Of a stretch of DNA of 64,000 nt, positions 1 to 10,526 are shown piece by piece. The DNA is taken from positions 15,749,001-15,813,000 of the forward strand of contig NC_003075.7 in the NCBI RefSeq assembly GCF_000001735.4. Direction: 5' to 3'. The position numbers and the translations under genes are program-made. How positions within the stretch are numbered: the first letter of the stretch is position 1; each line of letters starts with the position of its first letter. Below the pieces are notes generated by a model, which saw only the letters and a list, made by a program, of their open reading frames with translations, had not been told where the DNA came from and searched no databases. The stretch is from Arabidopsis thaliana. Taxonomy: Eukaryota; Streptophyta; Magnoliopsida; Brassicales; Brassicaceae.

Positions 1-249
1 CCTACCATACTAGCAGCATGTTAGATACCTTAATTTCTCCAGATGTTTGGAAACCTGTTCAGTGTGAATTACAAGTACTAATTGTGCTACTCGCTAGTCG
101 CTATCTGTTTTTGTTTCTCTTATATATACTGAGTATGAAATGAAACATACCGCATGGGTCTTGTCAGGATCATATAGCTTCTCAGGAATGGATTTACAGA
201 AAATAGAATTTGATTTGTTGTTATTTCCTTTTACATGGGTCCTCCTCAG

Positions 250-1424
250 CATTGACCAAAAGTGTGGGTTTAAGGACGGATGGAAGAATTGATGATCGAT
301 CATTCTGGATCAACTATGTGTCTTCCCTTTCTACTCCTTTGGCAATCCCATTGGTTTATCCGAGAATGATTTCTGTTCACGACCTTGATGTGAAGGTGTG
401 ATGGGCTACTTTTTTTTAATATATCTCTGAAGACTTAAATATACAGTTTGTGAAAGTTTTGATTATTCTTACTTTTTAATCTATCAGGACACTGAGGGAT
501 CGGTCCTTCCTCCTCCAATCCCATTGTCAAGTGAACACATTAGCAATGAGGGAGTTTATTTTCTTGAGAATGGTGAAGACGGTCTACTATTTGTTGGCGA
601 ATCAGTAGACTCTGATATTCTGCAGAAACTTTTTGCTGTTTCTTCAGCTGCTGAAATTCCTAACCAGGTAATCAATATTTCTCTTCATTAGTAGATGGAA
701 TTGTAACATGATTAAATAGCGACAGAATCTAACTTTTATATTATTTTAATACACGATCCATATATGACTGTTGTGATTGTTTCATCATATTATTGATACC
801 ATAAGAGAAGAAATCACTTTTCTGGAATTTTTGAAGCCTGCTAAGCAATGTAACCTGTGTTTTCTTTATAGTTTGTGCTGCAGCAGTATGATAATCAGTT
901 ATCAAAGAAATTCAATGATGCGGTGAATGAAATAAGGAGGCAAAGATGTTCTTACCTAAGGTATCTAGCAAAAATCTCAGTATCTGTCTTTTTTATTTCC
1001 TAACTGAACCTTTTCCAGCCTCTAATCCTTCCAATGTCTTTATGTTTTATCTACTCAGAATAAAATTGTGCAAGAAGGGAGAACCATCAGGTGAGTAATA
1101 ATGGACGGATTCCAAATCTTAGCACTAACTACAAAGGATACATGTTATTTATCTTTTCTTGTTTGCGACATTATCAGTCTTACGTTAATAGTAACAGCTT
1201 AGATCCTGTCATCTAATATTATTTTGCGAAATGAACATTTATTTTTGCTTACTCGGTGTTGATTTCATAGAACCTTGTCGATGCTGATTTGTTCTTATGA
1301 TATTTGGTACTTTTCAGGAATGTTGTTTCTCTCGTATATGGTAGAGGACAGGACAGCAAGCGGCCCGTCGTATGTGGAGTTTCTCGTGCAAGTCCATCGC
1401 CAAATCCAGCTAAAAATGAACTGA
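250..1424 (+). CDS. SEC24C: SEC24-like COPII coat protein, 3' part only
   Basis: This is the C-terminal part of a SEC24 subunit of the COPII coat, which selects cargo at ER exit sites. Visible exons are 250-395, 488-667, 872-960, 1059-1090 and 1318-1424, with GT-AG introns and a TGA stop at 1422-1424. The translation contains the helical and gelsolin-like end of SEC24: GRIDDRSFWINYVSSLSTPL, then VYFLENGEDGLLFVG, and a final LVQVHRQIQLKMN. The first visible exon opens in phase 1, so the gene continues to the left of the window. Bases 1-249 look like intron, and I found no further exon there. I remember this position in A. thaliana as At4g32640 (SEC24C). The family call is firm; the paralogue name rests on gene order. 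Confidence 0.9.
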
Positions 1425-1889
1425 TCCTCTGTTTTCTAGGAGTCCTTACAGAAGTTTCCTCCCATCTGCATCTGTGTCATGTTCGGAATTTGCGGTAGAA
1501 AAGCATAGCAGAAGGGGAAAGGGCATCGGTCTTATGGCTGCTTGAGAAGTTTTCTTCTTGTTTGAAGGAAAAGAGAGCATAGACTACTTCAACTTGAGAA
1601 GCTTCACGACATTTTAAAGTTGTACTTAGATAATAGTCTCCACTGTTGTTTTGTCTTTTTTTTTTTTTTTACTATAAAGAATTATACAAAAGAGTCCTTA
1701 GCTAATCTTTTTTGTATGGTTATTTTTTTGTGTTATTTGAGTTTCGAACTAAGAATTTCCTTTCAAATACTTTTTTTTTTGTTGGTTGTTACCGAATATA
1801 CAAATAAAAGTCTTTGATGTACAATGCAGTGTAAAATATGAAATAATTGTTATTTTCTTTTTTTTTTAACAACTACTACTACAACTTTA
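1425..1889. other. 3' UTR of SEC24C and T-rich flank
   Basis: This stretch follows the SEC24 stop codon and is presumably 3' UTR for its first few hundred bases. It contains poly-T runs near 1657-1670 and 1853-1868. The second run lies just past the stop codon of the retroelement relic on the opposite strand and reads as that element's poly-A tail. I see no gene in it. Confidence 0.5.
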
Positions 1890-2156
1890 TTAGATTGTAT
1901 AAGGTTGATACAAATAAGAGAGTAAGAAACGAGGAGGAACAATAAAAGACTGATACAGAGTAGTAGTAGACAAAACATATTGAGCCATCTTATCTGCAGC
2001 ACTATTTCGTTCACGATTGACGTGGAGAAGAGTGACGTTGGATAGTTTTGCCATCCAATGACGAATATCGAACAGGAGACCCCCTATTTGAGAATGATCA
2101 TCACCATTATTGATAGGTCAATCTTCTCCAGTGTTCACTGCTTTTATGGTTTTTAG
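1890..2156 (-). mobile_element. Relic of a non-LTR retrotransposon (C-terminal RNase H-like domain)
   Basis: On the minus strand the bases translate as KTIKAVNTGED, a TGA stop (2118-2120), then PINNGDDHSQIGGLLFDIR and on through HWMAKLSNVTLLHVNRERN, SAADKMAQYV, ending at TAA (1890-1892). This is the layout of the plant RNase H (RVT_3-type) domain at the end of LINE polyproteins: a DIR-x-W helix, a strand reading VTLLHVNRERN, then N-x-AADKMA with the conserved Asp. A poly-A stretch follows within about 25 bases, seen as poly-T at 1853-1868 on the plus strand. No reverse transcriptase is present. An in-frame stop breaks the domain, so this is a dead 3' fragment. It lies in the gap between two converging genes. 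Confidence 0.75.
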
Positions 2157-2481
2157 TTACTTTATAAGTAGCCGTTGATGCAAATGTTTTAAAGAGAATT
2201 GTTTCAGTAATAAGAGAAAATGCTAAAATGTATGCAACAATGGTACTTTTGTTGTATGCTAATGCAATCTTCAATCAAACATAATTTTAAGTTCAAGATG
2301 TCAAAAAGATAAGAAGCAAGTTCATAATAGTGGAATTGGGAATTCGATCTTCACCTTATATTTTCATATATCTGACTTTGCATCTTTTCATAAGCACCTT
2401 ACGCTAACAAAAATATAGTTTTTTTTGTATCATTATTTGTGTGGGAAGTGATAATTGTGAATATATATATTTATAAACGAA
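2157..2481. other. Intergenic, downstream of KAT3
   Basis: AT-rich sequence between the retroelement relic and the KAT3 stop codon. It probably includes the KAT3 3' UTR. I found no reading frame or RNA gene in it. Confidence 0.4.
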
Positions 2482-5400
2482 TTAGAAAATATATAAATGA
2501 TCGTTTTCTCGAAGAGCATCAATTTGTTCAACATGTGCACCATCTGCCATTGCAATCGTGCTTCCTCGTTTCCCCAACTTCTTCTCTGCATCCACCATAG
2601 TTTTATGAGTTCAATATAAAGTATATTAAATTTTAAAAAACTTTCAATGTATAAGTAAAGAGAAGTGACATCATAAGAGTGAAACTGACCAGCTAAGTCG
2701 AATAGAAGTTGGATAGAGTCAGGTAAAATGATAAGTCTACCGTTGGAATCACCATTGTTTTTGTTATCTTGATTAGGAGGAGCTTGTCCATGAATTATCA
2801 CTCTTTTTGGAACTCCCTCTCTTCTTCTCTCTTCTACTGCAATCAAATGTCATTGTTAAAAAAAGGGTCTCTATACATACAAAAAAACATGTTCATTTTA
2901 CTCTGTCTTCAACAAAAAAAAATGTCTTCTTACTCTGTCCATTTTCATGTCTTGAGACCGTAACTATTTCCTCATCGTTACTTTGTGGTGTTTCCTCTGA
3001 CTGAACTGTTTCCTGTCACCAAAAAATGCGTTTTCATCTCAAACTCACTTGACAATTTTGACGAGAGGACTATGCATTATTTGTTATAAGAAGGTATATA
3101 TACCTGAACCTGAGCATCTGCGTCATCTAATAAATCTCTAAGAAAAGGAATTTCTTTTTTTAACTCATCATTCAATCCCTTAAGATACTGAAATTAAAGA
3201 AAGAAACATTAATTATTAGTGTTACAATATAAACACTATATTGATGTTACTACCGTTTTGTGAATGTAAACTTACTGTCATGAAATTGGCAATGATCATT
3301 TTGGCGTCGACGTCATTATCAGACTGCACCATTTCTTTGAACTTATGATGACCAATTCTGATAACTTGTGAAAGTCGACGTGTCCTCACTGTGAAAGGCT
3401 GAGGAATGTTGAACACTACTCCTATCTCTCCTGCCATACTTCCGGGACCTAACTTCGCTAATACCTTCACCATTTATCAACCAACTCTTCATACTCTATC
3501 TCAATCTTTTAAGTTTATGAAATGTGTTTTTCTTATAACTGAAATTTGTTCAGAGTTTTACCTGTTCACTCACACCCTTGGAAGCAATTATATCCTAAAA
3601 TTGCAAATTTTCTTTTAATCAGTTGAAGTCAAATATAAATAAGAATGAGTAAACAATCTTTTCGGGATAAATGAATGAGTAAACAATCTTTTCGGGATAA
3701 ATGAATGAGTATGTAGAGGATATATAGATATATCATACCACTCCTCCAGATACAATTACGTAGAAATCCGTTGGAATCTCATTCTGCAAGATTATCTCCA
3801 TTTTCGGCGGAAAATATTCTGCTTGTATTTGCGAAACCTACAACAACAACATAGAAGAATGAATTACCACTGCCTTGTTTAACAAGGAACAAAAGAAAAT
3901 GGAATTGTTGATGGACGATCACCAGCTGGACGAGGAGGCCTTCGGGGAATCCTTTAAAAAGATAAGCTTCTTCGATGATGGAGCGGAATAGATGTTGGTT
4001 AATGCTTGATCTTATGGCCTTAGGTAAGTCTTGAAGAACCTCTTCTTGCCTTAACTCCGCGGTCTTGAACTTGAGCTGCATATGTGCAAGCATCTGTTCC
4101 CTCATTGTATCCGGTAACCTGTTCTTGCTTGTGTATCGCAATATATCATTGATCGCACTCCTCTGTTCAGCAGAAGAATGATTATTGTACGACTGGTAGA
4201 GTAAATGAATGAGTAAACAATCTTTTCGGGTTTAAGCAATGAATGATTATATACCATGGCGAATGTACGAAGAGCGCCATGGACAACTAGATTGGTCATG
4301 ATACCGATGATATAAGAAGTGAGGCCAATGTTGAAAAGCATGTAGAACATGTTGAATGTCTTCTCACGGCTATTAACTGCATGCAAATCACCGTAACCCA
4401 CGGTAGTGAGTGTGACAATGGACCAGTACATTGAGTAAGTGTACCCTAACCATACACTTCTTTCCTTAAAATCCTCAACTTGCGATCCTATCCATGTATC
4501 CGTAGGCCTTGGATAATGGTAGGCTATCCAGTATAAAATGCAACCCGCCAAATGTATCCAAAATATCGTTACCTGAATCAAATTTCACAATTTGAATAAA
4601 AGTCATAGATTGACATAGCCAATTTAGTGATTGTATGGACCACATATAGATAATTCAATATAAGTAAAACTTACACATAGAAGTTTGATGACTCGGATCA
4701 CGAAATAGTTGAAATGTGCGTCTTTCTCTAGTCTGTTAAAAAAAGAAAGAAAGGAAGTGTAAAATAGACACACACATATGTACTATATGATAAGTGGATT
4801 TCAATATTGCATATTATATAGAAAGTAGTAAAGAAAAAACCTTTTAAAGAGTTCGGCTACACGACGGAGACGCCAGAGGCGGAGTAAATTAAGGAAGCCG
4901 AAAGCTTGGCCTCGTCCGACATCTCCGGTAATAGTTTTATAAATGAATTGAATGGGTAACGTTGATGCTACGTCCATCACAAAAGCCACGCTCTTCAAGT
5001 ACCTATAATAATGCACAACATATATAATTCAATTCTAACTTATTCATTTTACTTATGTTATTTTTTTAACATATAAAAACAAATTGATTTGTTACCGTTT
5101 GGCGATGAGCTTGTGGTCGGTGACATTGAGGTAAGTAGTATTATCCAAGTAGGAAACAAAAAAGGTGAGGATGATATCAACGGCGAAGAAGAAGTCAACG
5201 ACGAGATCAATGGTCAATAACGCTCCTTCGGCAGCTTTCTCGAAAGCCAACTCGAACAAAGATGCCCACGCCGAATACCCAACCAATATCACCAAAAACA
5301 ATTCCCACAACCTACCATTAATTTTTATATGGAAAGATTAAAAAAAAATTAAGATATATGAATATTAATAAGAAATAACAATTTTAAGACGTAAAAATAT

Positions 5401-5797
5401 GAAAATTAATGAACGAATCATTTGATCATTAATTTATGGACTAATAGAAACAGAAAAGTTATGAAATCTGTAAATCACTATTTATTGTTTGATAACCAAA
5501 AAACATTTCTTCGTTGTTTAGTTAGTGAGAAATGAACCTGTAACGACGATCAAAGTGAAGAACGATGAAAGGTTTGGAAGAAGGATTATCATCTTCGATG
5601 AAAGTCCCAAAAGCAGGCAAGAGACTGCTCGAAACTGACGTTATGTTCCTCACATCTTTGCTCGATCTTCTTCTGAACTGCAGTATCGATAACGGCGATC
5701 TTGCTTCCGCCGTCGACGCCGATAACGCCGTCGAAGACCTTCCTCTTCTCAACAACAACGGCAACGGTGATCTCGCCTCAGTAGTCGTCGTAGACAT
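2482..5797 (-). CDS. KAT3: Shaker-type K+ channel regulatory subunit KAT3/AtKC1
   Basis: This is a plasma-membrane potassium channel subunit that, in the known family, joins AKT1- or KAT-type subunits and shifts their gating rather than forming a good channel alone. Exons in transcript order: 5797-5538, 5311-5096, 5002-4841, 4732-4675, 4572-4255, 4162-3923, 3837-3739, 3594-3562, 3464-3276, 3187-3104, 3012-2934, 2836-2690 and 2585-2482. They give 662 codons plus TAA. I chose the ATG at 5795-5797, which starts [10 protein letters not shown]; an in-frame ATG 12 codons upstream exists. Segments seen: S1-S3 (about residues 88-185), S4 with [17 protein letters not shown]5, pore TTVGYGD (288-294), S6, C-linker, cyclic-nucleotide-binding fold, and a C-terminal KHA region. 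Exon 8 is only 33 nt. Introns 5 and 7 share a repeat. I remember the gene as At4g32650. Confidence 0.96.
3644..3710. repeat. Tandem 30-bp repeat in KAT3 intron 7
   Basis: Two exact 30-bp units (3644-3673 and 3674-3703) with core AACAATCTTTTCGGG are followed by the first seven bases of a third (3704-3710). The array lies wholly inside the intron between exons 7 and 8. The same sequence reappears once in another intron of this gene. Confidence 0.95.
4202..4230. repeat. Copy of the 30-bp KAT3 intron repeat in intron 5
   Basis: These 29 bases are identical to 3668-3696 in intron 7, but lie in the intron between exons 5 and 6 (4163-4254). They start TAAATGAATGAG and end AATCTTTTCGGG. The exon between the two introns shows no sign of duplication. 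Confidence 0.93.
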
Positions 5798-7395
5798 TCT
5801 TTTTTCCTTCTTCTTCTTCTCTCTCTTCTTCAAGCTTGATGATATATACTTCCCTCTTTTGTCTCTTTCATTTATACCTTTTTTTTTTAGTTTTGAATTA
5901 TTAAAGAGGTGTTTAGATGATCAAGAAGGTGGTGAGCAAATTAAGTTGACTTTTTTTTTTACTGGTTTTTGTTTTCCCTATATTTTTTGGAAAAAAAGAA
6001 TATAACAATACTATAAAACAAATTTACTTAACCATCTAATAAATTATAATTTTTCAAGATTGTAGTATGATGAATTTTACTCTTTATATATTCAACTTTG
6101 TTGTTATATATGCAGAAGGCTTCATCGACTTTTTTGACTCTTATTTACGTCTCTGTGTGTATTTAATGTGGCATCAGGTGTAGTGATTACAATCGAGATC
6201 TACAATATCAGGGGGATAAGGTTTTTTTTTTTTTTTTTCTTACGATAAATTATGTAATAATTAGCTGTTTAAATACTGGAGTTGAAAAAATTGAGGAACT
6301 CAAAAGTCAAATCTTGACGTCTTTTTTGTTGTTGTTATTAAATGAGACCGTGACAGGAATAGTAGTGTTGAAAACAAAACGAACAATAATAAACAAATGA
6401 ATTACGTATCAATATCTATCATCAGTCAGAATTTAGTATGTTTTTAATACAATCATTTCAGTTTTTTTGAGATAACATATCATATATATATACTTCTTTC
6501 CACTTTCCAGTGTTGGATGTGCATGTTTACAATTTTTTTAAAAAATTCTAAGGAAAACAATGTTTTGAAATTCTAAGATACGTTTAGGTAATACATGAAG
6601 GGGGATACACTTTGTCTTCGTCCCTTAATTAGCTCCTATGAAGAATTTCACATACACAAATTAAGAAGATGCATGCAATAACAAGGCTAAAGCCATTTCT
6701 TAATAGTTCATTTGTACATAAAGTAAGTTTGTGTATGTTAAAAAAAAATTGTGTATGTACTGATGTACAGTATGTTGTTGATTGTTGATACGTAAAACCA
6801 AATAGTCAAATACTATACATTTTTACGTTTGCTCGTATAAATTAGGAAACGAAAGCATAATTGTTACGGATAAAAAAACACGAAAATCAATTAATGAAAC
6901 AAAACCCTTTTGTAAAAAAGCCCATTTTTATGGAAGCCCATTTTGAGATGGACCAGTTAATGAAAAAAAATCCAAGAAACAATGAAACGAACGTTTAAGA
7001 TCCATGATGGAAATTTGGGCCAAGATTATAAGAAGATCTCACCACATTTCATTTGGGCCGGGTGGGCGAAACATTCCGGGTGATCGTGTAGACCCAATTT
7101 TTTCGGTGGAAAGTGCAAAAAAAATGCAATTGGTGGATGTCGTCGCGGTTCGACCCCAAGGGATTTGGCCGGTAAAATTATTGGGAGTTGTCTTTCTCTT
7201 GCACTCTCTCTAGTTCCAAACCCTAGCAATTCCTCTGTTTTCACCATTTTCGGAGATTATCACCTTCTCCCCGATTCGCCGCCTTGTGATTACATCTACG
7301 TAAAGAGTTTCTGGTAGAAATTTTCCCTCTTTTAGCTGCAGATTGGCATCAGATTCCGTTCTGGATGTGTCGGTGATCGATTTTCCGCGTCGGTG
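5798..7395. promoter_or_regulatory. Divergent intergenic region between KAT3 and AFC3
   Basis: About 1.6 kb separates two genes read outward. The KAT3 side is AT-rich with poly-T/A runs (for example 6222-6239), and I recognise no specific element there. The AFC3 side carries site II-type motifs (TGGGCY) at 6919-6924 and 6935-6940 (both reverse) and at 7016-7021 and 7054-7059 (forward), plus a telo-box AAACCCTA at 7218-7225. Site II with telo-box is typical of broadly expressed plant genes. I infer the AFC3 core promoter lies about 6900-7250. Confidence 0.55.
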
Positions 7396-10107
7396 ATGAT
7401 AGCTAACGGATTCGAGAGTATGGATAAAGAACGAGTCAGGAAACGTCCTCGTATGACCTGGGACGAGGCCCCAGCTGAACCAGAGGTTGCTCCTCTTTCT
7501 TCTTCTTCTTTTTTTAATTAATCTTTGACATTTAGAACTTCGAATTAGGGTTTAGAATGTGGAGGAAAGACCGAGCATTTATGTTTCTTTGGTGAGATTT
7601 TGATATGCTGACAATGAATGAATTTTGACTTTTTTGTGATAGGCTAAAAGGGCTGTGATTAAAGGACATGGAAGCGATGGGAGGATTTTGTCACCACCAT
7701 TAAGGGACGATGATCGTGATGGTCATTATGTTTTCAGTTTGAGGGACAATCTCACTCCTAGATGTGAGTTTTTGATGGATAAAGTTGCTAACTTTCTATT
7801 CTATGTGAGCTAAGATATTTACCTATGTTGCTTCTATATGTGTATTGTTGCTAGTAACTCTTTGTTTTGTTTGGCACCATTGCCTTAGGGATAATCTTTT
7901 TTCGCTTTCGTTTCATTGGGATGAGAATCCTTCCTGAACATTTTTAATTGCTTAACTTACGCTATTGTGTGTTCTGTTTTGACTTTTGACAGATAAAATA
8001 CTTAGCAAGATGGGTGAAGGTTAGCTGTCAAGTGGCATGGTGTGTTCGAGATAAAAAAAATGTTTATGTGAATCAAATCGTGCCATTTCAGTGAACTTGC
8101 TGGTGTTGTAGGCACATTTGGTCGGGTTTTGGAATGTTGGGATCGTGATACAAAAGAATATGTGGCAATAAAGATAATTCGAAGCATTAAGAAATACCGG
8201 GATGCAGCAATGATTGAAATTGATGTACTTCAGAAACTTGTTAAGAGTGATAAAGGCCGCACACGGTATTTATTTATCTTCTAGACTTTAGTTGATGACA
8301 TCGTTTCCTTCAGAGGTGTATATCATTGCTCAGTTTCTTCATTTCTGCTTTGTCCTTGCAGCTGTGTACAGATGAAGAACTGGTTTGATTACCGAAATCA
8401 TATTTGCATTGTAAGTATCCCAACTAAGCTCATTGATTTCCACCACCGTTCAAATGCATCTCTAATATTTAATTGGTTCTATGTTCAGTGACCTGTGAGG
8501 TTTGTTAGTGTTACAAATGAATGAATCATAATATTTCTGGCTACCTTTCTTTGTTTGATGCCCAAGTGACAGAAATCCAATTCCGTGTATAGTGTTTGTG
8601 TAGTTTGTTTACTCATGTGGATTTTTTCGAAGTTTGGAACTAAACGGAACCTTCCTGTGAATGAACTCTAATGGTGATACCAGGTGTTCGAGAAGCTTGG
8701 GCCAAGTTTGTTTGACTTTCTAAAGAGAAATAAATACTCCGCATTTCCTCTGGCCCTTGTTCGGGATTTTGGATGCCAGCTTTTGGAATCTGTAGCATGT
8801 CTGTGAATTGTTCCTATCTGCTGCTATTTTATACAATTATCGTACCTAGCACGTCACCTTTATGTCCCGGTTCAGCAGCTGTAGTTCCTACCTAATGCCT
8901 CTCTGTTCTTAACATAATCTTCCTTGTCTACAGATATGCACGAGTTACAGTTAGTTCACACCGACCTCAAGCCTGAGAACATTCTGTTGGTGTCTTCTGA
9001 AAATGTAAAGCTTCCTGACAATAAGGTATCTAGAACTGAAATAGGTTAAGGTTGGGTTTGGGTACACTCTCTGTAGTTAAAGTTTTGAAAGAAAAAGAAA
9101 AATCTTCAAGAGTTTGTACTTTTTGACAGTTTGGTATTTGATTTTAAATAACAGAGGAGTGCTGCAAATGAGACACATTTCAGGTGCTTACCAAAGTCAA
9201 GCGCCATTAAACTGATTGATTTTGGCAGTACTGTTTGTGATAACCGGATTCATCACTCCATTGTCCAAACAAGACATTACAGATCCCCCGAGGTCATTTT
9301 AGGTAGGCTAATCAGTTACTTGCTCGTCAATAGATGCTTGTGGATTCCGTAGCTGATGCTTAACGAATGAACATAATTTTTCCCTGGTAACTAATCAGTG
9401 GCATATCATTGCAGGTCTAGGATGGAGTTACCAGTGTGACTTATGGAGTATAGGTTGTATACTATTTGAACTATGCACGGTAAAGTCTCTTCATTTTGTT
9501 GTATGAATTCTTATCTCCATGTTTATTAGTTGTTTTACTTACTATTGTCAACATTTTCAAACTGTCCATCAGGGTGAGGCTCTCTTTCAGACGCATGATA
9601 ACCTAGAACATCTAGCTATGATGGAGAGGGCGCTTGGACCTTTACCTGAACATATGACTCGAAAAGCCAGGTTACTTTTCTGTTTCCACAAACATTTGGG
9701 TGCGTAAAAAGTCCACAGAGATATAAATGCTCATCGGTTGTTGCATGTATGGTCGTTATGTTTTTGTAGCCGGGGTGCTGAGAAATATTTCAGGAGAGGG
9801 TGTCGGTTGAATTGGCCAGAAGGAGCCAACTCTAGAGAAAGTATTAGGGCTGTAAAAAGACTTGATCGTCTCAAGGTTTAATCACCATTAATTCTTGTTA
9901 GTGTCTAATGATATATCTTTTGTTTAATATGCCGTAATCTGAAGTAGAAACTGCTTACAATTCTTGCAGGATATGGTATCGAAACATGTTGACAACACGA
10001 GATCTAGATTTGCAGATCTATTGTATGGTTTATTGGCATATGATCCATCTGAGCGTCTCACAGCAAACGAAGCTCTTGACCATCCTTTCTTTAAGAGCTC
10101 AAGTTGA
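7396..10107 (+). CDS. AFC3: LAMMER (CLK) family dual-specificity protein kinase AFC3
   Basis: Kinases of this family phosphorylate SR splicing factors in the nucleus. Exons: 7396-7485, 7643-7763, 7993-8019, 8112-8265, 8362-8410, 8684-8798, 8934-9025, 9155-9302, 9415-9479, 9573-9670, 9770-9875 and 9970-10107, giving 400 aa. The start codon opens [19 protein letters not shown], with a basic patch that could act as a nuclear signal. Key motifs: glycine loop GEGTFGRV (78-85), lysine VAIK (K100), catalytic HTDLKPEN (D196; HTD instead of HRD is normal in this family), DFG (238-240), and the signature [14 protein letters not shown] (from 299). All residues needed for catalysis are present. Exon 3 is a 27-nt microexon at the glycine loop. 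It is also known as AME3; I remember it as At4g32660. Confidence 0.95.
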
Positions 10108-10526
10108 GAAGAAGCAAAATCAGAACCATAAAATGTAGAATTTTACTTGGTAACAAGTTTTTTTGTTAGATTCCTCTAAAGCTCCCGTTCTCAGTAGCAC
10201 CAAACAGTAGTATTCCTATTTCAGTTACGAGTTTGGCTACGTTTATTCTGGAAAATACCTCTGTTGTACATTGTGTTGTTGAGAATATAAAACTTGCATC
10301 ATATTTTGAAACTAATCAATCGTGTAAATTGCATATCATAAGCAAAATCTACACATTGCACCATCCATTATCATATTAATGAAACTTAAGATGCCCCAAG
10401 GACTCGATGATTCTCAATCTTAAGTGAAGAAGACTGTTTCACTTTCACCCACCAAGAAACTGTATATGTACTTATAATTGAAGACTAGGTACATTCTCTA
10501 TTAATAACCATTGGTTTTGGTCGTTG
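10108..10526. other. Convergent 3' gap between AFC3 and the RING-CH gene
   Basis: Two genes end facing each other here, 419 bp apart. The sequence is AT-rich and presumably made up of the two 3' UTRs. No reading frame or RNA gene is seen. Confidence 0.5.

Noticed and set aside
3646..3710. CRISPR-like array (30-bp repeats)
   Set aside because: The units touch each other with no spacers and lie in a plant intron; this is a tandem repeat.
5565..6005. 146-codon open frame on the plus strand over the KAT3 start
   Set aside because: It is opposite exon 1 of KAT3 and runs into low-complexity upstream sequence; the KAT3 frame explains the composition.
7148..7160. GGTTCGA Pol III B-box-like sequence upstream of AFC3
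   Set aside because: No A box or tRNA stems surround it.
7004..7213. 69-codon plus-strand open frame before AFC3
   Set aside because: It lies over the site II promoter motifs and leader, and has no recognisable protein features.
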